Source of the DNA: an uncultured Flavobacteriaceae bacterium
GTDB lineage: Bacteria > Bacteroidota > Bacteroidia > Flavobacteriales > Flavobacteriaceae
Assembly (NCBI GenBank): GCA_947488435.1
Contig: CANKZG010000002.1
Span: 434,001 to 498,000, forward strand
Reading direction: 5' to 3'
Length of the DNA: 64,000 nucleotides
Below are positions 17,120-25,094 of this stretch, piece by piece. The notes beneath the pieces are model-generated. The model saw nothing but the letters and a program-made list of their open reading frames with translations, was not told the origin of the DNA and did no database searches. Position 1 is the stretch's first letter; each line of letters starts with the position of its first letter. Both the position numbers and the translations under genes were made by a program.

Positions 17120-17755
17120 ATGAAACTAACAGCACAATTACAAGCACTTGCAGAAGGAAGCGCTAAAAGACATCCTGGACCAGCACAAGATATTATGCGA
17201 GGAGCCATAGAAGCTTTGGAAGCAACTACTATACTTGATAACGCTTTTAAAACTGGAGATAAATTACCTCAAATAAAATTACCAGACGCCGTTGGCAATA
17301 CTGTAAATCTTCATGAAATACTAAAAACAAATAAACTTGTTCTGGCATTTTATAGAGGAGGATGGTGTCCTTATTGCAATATAGAATTAAAAGCTTTACA
17401 GGAAGCTTTACCAGAAATTGAAGCGAAAGGAGCAAAGTTAATCGCTATTAGTCCAGAGGTCCCTGATAACTCCTTAAGTACTTCAGAGAAAAATGGATTA
17501 GCTTTCACGGTATTGTCCGACACCAATAATAAGTTAGCTCGTGCTATGAACTTGGTCTATAAACTACCAGAAGAGTTGGTGAATTTGTATAAGTCTTTTA
17601 AGATTGACTTGGAGCATAGTCAACAGAACGAGGCTAACGAATTACCTATTGCAGCTACCTATGTTATCGCACAAGACGGTACTATTACCTATCATTTTCT
17701 AGCGGAAGATTACAAGCTTCGTGCAGATCCCGAAGCGATTTTAAAAGCGCTTTAA
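17120..17755 (+). CDS. AhpC/TSA-type peroxiredoxin-like protein with CxxC
   Basis: 211 residues from ATG 17120 (a TTG codon directly before could add one Met). An N-terminal helical part of about 50 residues precedes a thioredoxin fold with the active site YRGGWCPYC, followed by ELKALQEALPEIEAKGAKLI and SPEVPDNS, as in the redoxin family. The C-P-Y-C pair allows an atypical two-Cys cycle. It probably reduces peroxides in the cytoplasm. No signal peptide. Confidence 0.88.
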   Translation: MKLTAQLQALAEGSAKRHPGPAQDIMRGAIEALEATTILDNAFKTGDKLPQIKLPDAVGNTVNLHEILKTNKLVLAFYRGGWCPYCNIELKALQEALPEIEAKGAKLIAISPEVPDNSLSTSEKNGLAFTVLSDTNNKLARAMNLVYKLPEELVNLYKSFKIDLEHSQQNEANELPIAATYVIAQDGTITYHFLAEDYKLRADPEAILKAL

Positions 17756-17757
17756 TT

Positions 17758-20700
17758 TTAGTCTATAATCGCTTTCACATTAGCTGTTACATCCGGATGT
17801 GCTAACATTTGTTGCATAAATTCGAAGGCCTGTGTAGCCATAACTCGACTCATTGGTGGTTCCACGATAGGTTTTCCATTGTGTTCTGCACTTCCGGTAA
17901 CCAATTTTCGAATTTCAGCATCATTATCCTGAACTTCCTGATATAAAAGTTCATTGAATGCAGCAAGACCTGTACCGTTATCCAGTTCTGTTCCGTACAT
18001 GCGTTTTACATCAGCAACAGTAAAACGATGAGGTAAATAAATAGTTTTAAAATCAATATTCGTATGATCATTAGCCAGTCGTTGTAGTTCTGTTTTTATA
18101 TAAATGGGAAACATTTCAGTCGAAGCTATTGAACTTAAAATGGCATTGATTTCGGTATTATCATTTATTTTACTGACTTTTAAGGCTAATTTTCGAAGAC
18201 GATATCGGATGTAGGCATCTTTTGAATTAACGATATTAACAAATACATTTCTTTGTTTTAGCGCATCTAAGTGCTTTATTTTATCTAAACGATTCACAGC
18301 TCTGAATAATTTATAAGCAGATAGAAGACCTGAATTCTCATAAATCCCTCCATCGTTATAATGTCCTTTGGTTTCAATTTTTGCAGCAGGACTAATCAGA
18401 GGAAATCTATTGGACGTAGATGCAGCATCATAATAGCTTAGTGTTTTAGAACGATCAACAATTTTATTTCCAAGAAAAGATCGTTCTGTTATATCCAGAA
18501 TATTATCCCCACCATTATAGATAAGAGAATCGATATAGGTGCTGTCCGAATGAATTTTTACGCTGACAGCCATTCCTTGATTTCCTTTAACATTGGTAGT
18601 ATTAGATATTAGTATAGGGAAGTTGTTCTGATCTATTTCATACAATTTTTTCCAATAAGTTCGGTATGATTTTTTTGTATCGAAATCAACCTCATTATCG
18701 TTACCAGAAATCTTTGCATAATGTTCCATTGCCTTTGTAGATCGATCAAAACCTGAAAGTTTATAACCAAAAATGCTTGGAACAAACATATGATTGAAAG
18801 AATCTCTTCCCAAAATGTGGGTAATATCTAAGGATAAAATATTAGAGGTTGATATTTCATAAATGAGTTCATCCCATTTGGCGTCATTTTTTGGATTAGC
18901 CTTTACAATTGCGGACATATTGATCAGCCCCATCGTACCCCCTGAAGCGCCCGAAATACCAATAGTTTTATTAAAAAATGAAGAATCTTCGTTATATAGA
19001 TGTTTCAAAACGCTCAACGTCCATGCATTTGCTTTCATACCGCCCCCATAGCTACCAATATAATAACGGGTTTCATTGGTTGGAAGAGCAGCTACATATT
19101 GTGTTAAAAAAGTTTCATCTCTTTCCGTACGATCTATACTTTTTAAAGAAAAGAGCTCATTGCCTGAAATCCGTCCAGCCCTGTTAAAAACAAATAGTAC
19201 CAATAAGGATACGATAAGAAGATAATTGAAACGCTTACAATTAGTCCGTGCTTTTTTCTCATGAGAGTATTTGTAATAAATAAAATTTTTAGTAACCACT
19301 ACAATAATTCCGTAGTAAAGAAAGAAAGAAGAAAGAATAATCAAAATGGCGTTTACCGCTACACTATCTTGGCTTCTAATATTTAAATAAAGTAGTATTG
19401 CGGCATTAATAACCCCTACTACAGCTGTATATTGTAGAAATGTGATATTATTACTTAAAGCTCCAACTCTGAATTTAATTAACAATTTTGATAAGGCACT
19501 TGTTGAAACCAGATAGGAATGATTTTTATAAAAATCAAAAACCATTTGTTTCTTTTCTTTGACGGAATGATCGCATTTTTCTTCTACATCGTTCTCCTTA
19601 TCAACATCCTCTTCTTCTATATTACGCATGATATAGAATGCATTTAAAACTGCATTATCCTCACAATCGAAAAAGAAAAATCGCAATACGGAACGAAAAG
19701 ACCTGTAATAGACAAACGAAGCCATCTGCAAAGCAATACAAATGAGACTGCATGCCACAGATAGGTTAGTATATTGACATTCTTCGCAAACCAACAACCA
19801 AATAACAAAGCCAATGTTCCAAACTAGGGTTAGGATAAAGAGATAAATAAACCGCATAACATCTCCCTTAATGGACAACAAACTATTTGCAATGGCTAAA
19901 GAATCTGAACCAGTGGTGATTTGATCTTTTTCTATTTCTGTATCAGGCGCATAATCCCCATCGTAAAGACAAGGCATGTGTTGTTGAAAATAACGATGAT
20001 TTTTTTGCAACCATTTATCCTTGGTTTTTTTGAGTTTGTAGAGTAATAGTACACCTAAAGTAACAAGAACAACAGTTAGGTGAGCCGTTTTAAAAGGCCA
20101 GTCGAAGTTTACTTCGGAAGTGTAGGCTACCAAATAAAAAAGTGCCGCATAAAAGAAGATGCCCAGCGTTCGAAACAAAAAATTCACTTTGCCCTCTACT
20201 TTCCCTTCATCTGTAGTTTTGTATCCATCCTTATAACGATAGGAAATAACTCCAATAAGTGTTTTCCATCTGGATTCTGCCTTATACCAGCTTCGATATT
20301 TCTTATTTAATAAGAAATAACTCGGATAATGTGCTAATGTAACCGCATAAATTGGAGCGAATAATAATAGGATCGCAAAGTTTAAAGGGCTAGCATAGAG
20401 CGCCACTACAATGGAATTTACTTGTGGAGCCTTTGGCAAGAATACCCCAATAATTGCCAGAATCAAAAGACTTATTAAGGCAGCCTTTAAAAAGGAAAAG
20501 AAGATAAAAAGAATGTTTTTGAGTGAGTATTTAATGTAAGCCAAAAGAAAGGAAAACACCACAGCTACATAAAGTCCCGTTTTGATATCTACGATAAGTT
20601 TCCAATAGTAATAATAGAAAGCATAAGTACTGTTCTCCGTAACATCAGCGATCCAAGCTAAAAGGGTTATGATACTAAAAAGAACAAAGAAGAATTTTGT

Positions 20701-21021
20701 TGAGCCTGTTGGATTTGGAAGGTAAAAATGTCGTTTCACATACTTCCATATCACCAATAAGAGTAAAAATGACCAGAAAAAATCAACGAAGAAAAATCCA
20801 AAATAGGAAAAAATAGATAGCTTATTTTCAAAGATTTTTTCAGAAACCCAAGCGGGGTCTAAGATGGTAGTGAATTGTGGATGATCCATAATACCAGGTA
20901 TCGTATAAAGCCCTCCAAGAACTATTAAAACTAGAGTTAACCCTAGTAAAATTCCCATCTTAGCAATACTGGTATCACTATCAAAAAAATGTTTTTTTTC
21001 TTTAATTGTTGAATTTTCCAT
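17758..21021 (-). CDS. very large polytopic membrane protein with C-terminal patatin-like phospholipase domain
   Basis: 1087 residues from ATG 21021 (a TTG at 21066 is less likely). The first 630 residues hold many hydrophobic helices with charged loops. The last 430 form a patatin-like lipase domain: the oxyanion loop GGGMKANAW near residue 657, nucleophile elbow G-A-S-G-G near 690, and the catalytic Asp in NDGGIYENSG near 889. Both dyad residues are present, so an active lipid acyl hydrolase at the inner membrane is likely. The long membrane part is far larger than in usual patatins. It ends 3 nt from the convergent peroxiredoxin gene. Confidence 0.85.
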   Translation of the reverse strand: MENSTIKEKKHFFDSDTSIAKMGILLGLTLVLIVLGGLYTIPGIMDHPQFTTILDPAWVSEKIFENKLSIFSYFGFFFVDFFWSFLLLLVIWKYVKRHFYLPNPTGSTKFFFVLFSIITLLAWIADVTENSTYAFYYYYWKLIVDIKTGLYVAVVFSFLLAYIKYSLKNILFIFFSFLKAALISLLILAIIGVFLPKAPQVNSIVVALYASPLNFAILLLFAPIYAVTLAHYPSYFLLNKKYRSWYKAESRWKTLIGVISYRYKDGYKTTDEGKVEGKVNFLFRTLGIFFYAALFYLVAYTSEVNFDWPFKTAHLTVVLVTLGVLLLYKLKKTKDKWLQKNHRYFQQHMPCLYDGDYAPDTEIEKDQITTGSDSLAIANSLLSIKGDVMRFIYLFILTLVWNIGFVIWLLVCEECQYTNLSVACSLICIALQMASFVYYRSFRSVLRFFFFDCEDNAVLNAFYIMRNIEEEDVDKENDVEEKCDHSVKEKKQMVFDFYKNHSYLVSTSALSKLLIKFRVGALSNNITFLQYTAVVGVINAAILLYLNIRSQDSVAVNAILIILSSFFLYYGIIVVVTKNFIYYKYSHEKKARTNCKRFNYLLIVSLLVLFVFNRAGRISGNELFSLKSIDRTERDETFLTQYVAALPTNETRYYIGSYGGGMKANAWTLSVLKHLYNEDSSFFNKTIGISGASGGTMGLINMSAIVKANPKNDAKWDELIYEISTSNILSLDITHILGRDSFNHMFVPSIFGYKLSGFDRSTKAMEHYAKISGNDNEVDFDTKKSYRTYWKKLYEIDQNNFPILISNTTNVKGNQGMAVSVKIHSDSTYIDSLIYNGGDNILDITERSFLGNKIVDRSKTLSYYDAASTSNRFPLISPAAKIETKGHYNDGGIYENSGLLSAYKLFRAVNRLDKIKHLDALKQRNVFVNIVNSKDAYIRYRLRKLALKVSKINDNTEINAILSSIASTEMFPIYIKTELQRLANDHTNIDFKTIYLPHRFTVADVKRMYGTELDNGTGLAAFNELLYQEVQDNDAEIRKLVTGSAEHNGKPIVEPPMSRVMATQAFEFMQQMLAHPDVTANVKAIID

Positions 21022-21170
21022 AAGTCGTTTCACTTGAACCAATAATACACAAATATTTTCTACCAAAGAATACCCATTGCTAGGGACATTTAGCGGTTTA
21101 TAGTTTGAGGAAACTTTCGGAATACTATGATGATGAAACTACAAAATTTATAGCAAATTCAGATATAAGT

Positions 21171-21193
21171 TTAAATTTAGGTGCTAAATTTAA
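21171..21193. promoter_or_regulatory. perfect 10-bp-arm palindrome upstream of the SDR gene
   Basis: TTAAATTTAG, spacer GTG, CTAAATTTAA: all ten base pairs of the arms match. It ends 24 bp before the SDR start and contains the core shared with 16099-16113. A dimeric repressor or activator site is the simplest reading. Confidence 0.55.
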
Positions 21194-21217
21194 CCTCAAA
21201 CCTTTTTTCTAAACGTA

Positions 21218-21982
21218 ATGATACAAATTGATCTTTCTAAAAAGACCATCCTTTTAACGGGTGCTTCTAAGGGCATAGGGGCGGCGGCTGCAACTTTTTT
21301 AATGCAAAACGGAGCGCAGTTAGCAGTACATTACAATTCCAATAAAACGGCAGCAGATGCCCTGATTGCTAAGTTTCCTGAAACAAATTCCAAAGCGTTT
21401 CAGGCAGATTTACAAGAGGAAGAAGCGGTTGTTTCTCTTTTTAAGGCAGTGGAAGCTCATTTTAGTAAAATTGATGTGGTTATATTAAACGCTGGAGTGT
21501 TTTTAAAACACCCTGTGCAGGACCCTTTAAAAACTTGGTATCGCACTTGGAAGCAAACCATTTCCATTAATCTTGATGCCGTAGGTTTACTTACAAAATT
21601 AGGGATAGATCATTTTTTAAATAGGGGAGAAGGACGTTTTATATATATCGGAAGCCGTGCGGTTTTTAGAGGTGAAACAGAAGAATATTTGGCATATGCC
21701 GCTAGCAAAGGAGGAATGGTTTCATTGGCACGAAGTGTTGCACGTTCGTTTGGAAAAAAGAATATCAAATCTTTTGTAGTATCTCCAGGATTTACACGCA
21801 CGCAAATGGCTGAACAATTTGTTGAAACCTACGGAGAGGAAAGAATACTAAATGAAATTGCACTAAATGAATTGACGACTCCCCAAGATCTTAGTCCGCT
21901 TATTGGTTTATTGTGCAGTGGTCTTATGGATCATGCTACCGGAGCAACTATAGATATTAATGCGGGCAGTCATATTCGGTAA
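21218..21982 (+). CDS. short-chain dehydrogenase/reductase (SDR)
   Basis: 254 residues with the classical SDR motifs: cofactor loop GASKGIG (14-20 region), NAG after the fourth strand, Ser in IGSRAVF, and the catalytic Y-x-x-x-K in YAASKGG. The nucleotide specificity is probably NADP(H). Similar to FabG-like 3-oxoacyl reductases and many catabolic SDRs; the substrate is not predictable. A strong palindrome lies 24 bp upstream. Confidence 0.88.
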   Translation: MIQIDLSKKTILLTGASKGIGAAAATFLMQNGAQLAVHYNSNKTAADALIAKFPETNSKAFQADLQEEEAVVSLFKAVEAHFSKIDVVILNAGVFLKHPVQDPLKTWYRTWKQTISINLDAVGLLTKLGIDHFLNRGEGRFIYIGSRAVFRGETEEYLAYAASKGGMVSLARSVARSFGKKNIKSFVVSPGFTRTQMAEQFVETYGEERILNEIALNELTTPQDLSPLIGLLCSGLMDHATGATIDINAGSHIR

Positions 21983-22002
21983 GCTATTCCAAGAAGATGA
22001 AC

Positions 22003-23277
22003 TTATTTTAATTTTCCCAGTGATTTAGATACGACTACTGCAACGCAGCTGTCTCCGGAAATATTAACTACGGTGCGGCACATATCCAACGGACGATCGA
22101 CAGACATAATCAGCGCAAGTGCAATAGCGAGTTTCGAAGAAGGAAAACCTACAGACTCTAACACGATAACCAACATTATTATTCCTGCACTTGGTGCTGC
22201 AGCGGCGCCAACTGAAGCTAAAGTTGCAGTTAATACAATGGTCAATTGATCGGATAGTGCCAAATCATGTCCCATTACCTGACATACAAAAATAGCTGCA
22301 ATAGCTTGCATTAAACTGGTTGCATCCATGTTAATAGTTGCCCCTACAGGACAAACAAAACTGCTAATTTCTTTATCCACCCCAAGGTTTTCCTCTACGC
22401 ATTTCATAGTTACAGGTAAGGTAGCCATGCTCGAACTAGTAGTAAGGGCAGTTAATTGCGCAGGTAGAATACCACCTAAAAAGTAGCCAGGAGATTTGCC
22501 GGTATATAAAAAGATAAAAATAACGTAGATGCCAATTAGTAATGCCATTCCAAACAGCAATACCAAGGAGTAACTCAGCAAGGCAATAAACAGCTCTCCG
22601 CCAGTAGTTTCAGCAATTAGGGCAGCAATTAGAGCAACCACTGCGTAGGGAGCGGTTAGCATAATTAAGTCTACCATTTTTAACATCACATCGTTAGCAC
22701 TATCTACTAGTACTTTTAAGGATTTTACTCGAGCTGTTGGTAGAATAAGTAAACAGATGCTAAATAAGATTGTTACAAAAATGATTTGCAGCATATTGGC
22801 ATTGTTATTGGCCGCATTGAAAATATTATCCGGAACAAGATCAACAACAAAACTTAAGGGACCCTTTGTACCAAGATCCTGTTTCATCGCTATTTTATCC
22901 GTCATCATAACGGTTGCATCGGAAGACAACCCGGCTAAAGTTTCAGGACTTACATTAGTGCCAGGTTTAAATATATTGACTAGAAAAAGTCCTAACACCA
23001 CCGAAATAACGGTTGTAAACAGATAAAATCCTATGGTGCGTCCCCCAATCTTTGAAAGTGCAGTCATATCCTTGAAATCCGTAATTCCTTTGGCCAAAGA
23101 AACAATTACCAGAGGAACGGCAATAAGCTTGAGAAGTTTGATAAAAATTGTGCCTAGTGGCTTTATCCAATCCGTAACAAATTGTGGCCCCCAAATAAAC
23201 TGTGTACTAAGTGCACCGAGGAAAATACCAAGAAGCATTCCAATCAATATTTTCCAATGTAGTGCTAATTTCATCAT
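22003..23277 (-). CDS. dicarboxylate/amino acid:cation symporter (DAACS family)
   Basis: 424 residues, polytopic. The re-entrant loop serine motif TTSSSMATLPVT and the helix 7 motif GATINMDATSL, plus DRPLDMCRTVVNISGD near the end, are the signature sites of the glutamate/aspartate/C4-dicarboxylate transporters (GltP, DctA relatives). It imports acidic amino acids or C4 acids with protons or sodium. It starts 112 nt after the HxlR gene on the same strand. Confidence 0.9.
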   Translation of the reverse strand: MMKLALHWKILIGMLLGIFLGALSTQFIWGPQFVTDWIKPLGTIFIKLLKLIAVPLVIVSLAKGITDFKDMTALSKIGGRTIGFYLFTTVISVVLGLFLVNIFKPGTNVSPETLAGLSSDATVMMTDKIAMKQDLGTKGPLSFVVDLVPDNIFNAANNNANMLQIIFVTILFSICLLILPTARVKSLKVLVDSANDVMLKMVDLIMLTAPYAVVALIAALIAETTGGELFIALLSYSLVLLFGMALLIGIYVIFIFLYTGKSPGYFLGGILPAQLTALTTSSSMATLPVTMKCVEENLGVDKEISSFVCPVGATINMDATSLMQAIAAIFVCQVMGHDLALSDQLTIVLTATLASVGAAAAPSAGIIMLVIVLESVGFPSSKLAIALALIMSVDRPLDMCRTVVNISGDSCVAVVVSKSLGKLK

Positions 23278-23388
23278 AGACTTGTTTCTAATTGAAGCGT
23301 CAAAAGTTGTAAATATAAAACTAGTAAATTCAATTAATCTATCGCTATATAATTTGATAGTAATTGCCGATGTTTTAACCGAAGCAAA

Positions 23389-23745
23389 CTATTTACTTAC
23401 CTTTGAAAGTGTGTCTGGAGTGGTCATATCTACGTCCTTGCTCCATTGGCATAATTGATCTAAAATAGGGATTAGTTCCTTCCCCTTAACAGTAAGTGAA
23501 TATTCGACCCTTGGAGGGGTTTCAGGATAAGATTTGCGATGAATAATTTTTCGTAATTCTAGCTCTTTAAGCTGTTCTGCGAGCACTTTTCTACTAATAT
23601 GGTGAATTCTTACAGCCAATTCTCCAAACCGTAACTTTCGCTCCGATAACGTATAAATAATAATAGAAGTCCATTTATTGCCAATGATATTCATAGAATG
23701 CGTAATAGGACAACTGTTAGGGTTCTGGATAAATTTTCTTGTCAT
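23389..23745 (-). CDS. HxlR-family winged-helix regulator
   Basis: 118 residues with the family opening: Cys12 in SCPITHSMNIIGNKW, followed by the helix-turn-helix (KLRFGELAVRI, then ISRKVLAEQLKELE) and wing RVEYSLT. In relatives such as YodB and HypR the N-terminal Cys senses quinones or disulfide stress. It is divergent from an Old Yellow Enzyme gene, a frequent target of this family, and two palindromes lie in the 103-bp gap. Confidence 0.9.
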   Translation of the reverse strand: MTRKFIQNPNSCPITHSMNIIGNKWTSIIIYTLSERKLRFGELAVRIHHISRKVLAEQLKELELRKIIHRKSYPETPPRVEYSLTVKGKELIPILDQLCQWSKDVDMTTPDTLSKVSK

Positions 23746-23752
23746 CTTGGTT

Positions 23753-23762
23753 ACCTATAGGT
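23753..23762. promoter_or_regulatory. palindrome ACCTATAGGT before the HxlR gene
   Basis: A perfect 10-bp palindrome 7 bp from the HxlR start. It lies inside a direct repeat of GGTTAC (23749-23754 and 23760-23765). Possibly an autoregulatory half of the divergent control region. Confidence 0.35.
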
Positions 23763-23801
23763 TACTACTTTATTGTTTACAAAAGTATAAAAATATATTC
23801 T

Positions 23802-23821
23802 AGTAACTATTATTAGTTACT
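23802..23821. promoter_or_regulatory. candidate HxlR operator in the HxlR/OYE intergenic region
   Basis: A perfect inverted repeat AGTAACTA-TTAT-TAGTTACT, 27 bp before the alkene reductase start. It overlaps a good Bacteroidota -7 box, TACTTTTG at 23818-23825, so binding would block transcription of the reductase. The divergent HxlR regulator is the obvious candidate, though this is inference. Confidence 0.6.
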
Positions 23822-23848
23822 TTTGGAAACTAATATAAAATAACTATA

Positions 23849-24922
23849 ATGAAAATATTTGAAACCTATACTTTAGGAGATCTGACGTTAAAGAATAAAA
23901 TCGTAATGGCACCGATGACTCGAAGCCGTGCCATAAATAATATACCCAATCAACTTATGCGTACATATTATACCCAACGGGCAGATGCTGGATTGATTAT
24001 AACTGAAGGAACTTCTCCCTCCGAGAATGGTTTGGGGTATGCGCGAATACCAGGTGCATTTACGGATGCTCAAATTGCAGGATGGAAAAATGTTGCGGAA
24101 GGTGTCCATGAGAAAGATGGATTGATTTTTGTACAACTCATGCATACCGGTAGAGTCACATCGGTTATTAATCTCCCCAAAGGAGCCAAAACTATAGCAC
24201 CCTCGGCAGTACCGTTGATTGAAGGAGAAATGTATACAGACGATGCTGGAATGCAACCTCATGATACCCCTCAAGAAATGACTTTAACTGATATTGAAAA
24301 TACACAAAATGAGTTTGTAAAAGCTTCTAAAAATCTCATTGAAGCTGGAATTGACGGTATTGAATTGCATAGCGCAAATGGGTATTTGTTAGATCAATTT
24401 TTAAACCCCAAAACCAATAAAAGAACGGATAACTATGGGGGGAGTTATAAAAATCGAGCACGTTTTGTCCTTGAAACTGCTCGTAAAGTTGTTGCAGCGA
24501 TTGGTGGAAGTAAAGTTGGTATTCGTTTTTCGCCCTATGGAGTTTTTAACGACATGCAGGGAGAATTTGAAGATTTAATTGAAATGTATACGTATATCGC
24601 TGAAGAGCTATCAAAGTTAAATATTGCTTATATCCATATTGTCGATCAGCGTGTAGCCATGAATGCCCCTGAATTTGCTACAGATATAAAGAAAACAATA
24701 CAACAACATTTTTCCGGAACTATAATTGTAGGAGGAGATATTCATACAGCGGAAGGTGCTGAAGAATTATTAAACCAGGGTTATGACTTAGTTTACATTG
24801 GAAGACCTTTTATTTCAAATCCTAGTTTAGTGGAAAAATTAAAAACAAAAGAACCTTTGATACAACCAAATTTTGACCTTTTATATACTCCTGATGAGAA
24901 AGGGTATTTGGATTACGCATAA
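23849..24922 (+). CDS. Old Yellow Enzyme family alkene reductase (NemA-like)
   Basis: 357 residues, a full-length FMN-dependent TIM barrel. Family features in order: MAPMTRSRA near the N-terminus, the substrate-binding pair H-S-A-N in IELHSANGYLLDQFL, then NKRTDNYGGS, the phosphate-binding VGGDIHT and YIGRPFISNP. It reduces electrophilic alkenes, quinones or nitro compounds with NAD(P)H. Regulation by the divergent HxlR protein is likely. A strong terminator follows. Confidence 0.93.
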   Translation: MKIFETYTLGDLTLKNKIVMAPMTRSRAINNIPNQLMRTYYTQRADAGLIITEGTSPSENGLGYARIPGAFTDAQIAGWKNVAEGVHEKDGLIFVQLMHTGRVTSVINLPKGAKTIAPSAVPLIEGEMYTDDAGMQPHDTPQEMTLTDIENTQNEFVKASKNLIEAGIDGIELHSANGYLLDQFLNPKTNKRTDNYGGSYKNRARFVLETARKVVAAIGGSKVGIRFSPYGVFNDMQGEFEDLIEMYTYIAEELSKLNIAYIHIVDQRVAMNAPEFATDIKKTIQQHFSGTIIVGGDIHTAEGAEELLNQGYDLVYIGRPFISNPSLVEKLKTKEPLIQPNFDLLYTPDEKGYLDYA

Positions 24923-24946
24923 TTGCAGTGTAATATCATAATTTTT

Positions 24947-24983
24947 AAATCTGTCTTAATTAATTTTTAGACAGATTTTTTTA
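24947..24983 (+). terminator. rho-independent terminator after the alkene reductase gene
   Basis: Ten-bp perfect stem (AAATCTGTCT at 24947-24956 with AGACAGATTT at 24969-24978), a 12-nt loop, and a T-run continuing past the stem. Confidence 0.85.
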
Positions 24984-25094
24984 TTCAAAATCCTTAAAAG
25001 ATATATAGCGATTCCCAATTAGAGTTCTTAGTTAATGCACAAAGGATTTGTAAAATTTTCCTACCTTGTCTGGGACTAATTAATCTTTTTTATC

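Noticed and set aside
23033-23458. 141-residue ORF on the plus strand opposite the symporter and HxlR genes
   Set aside because: Antisense to two well-supported genes, composition does not look like a real protein, no family features.
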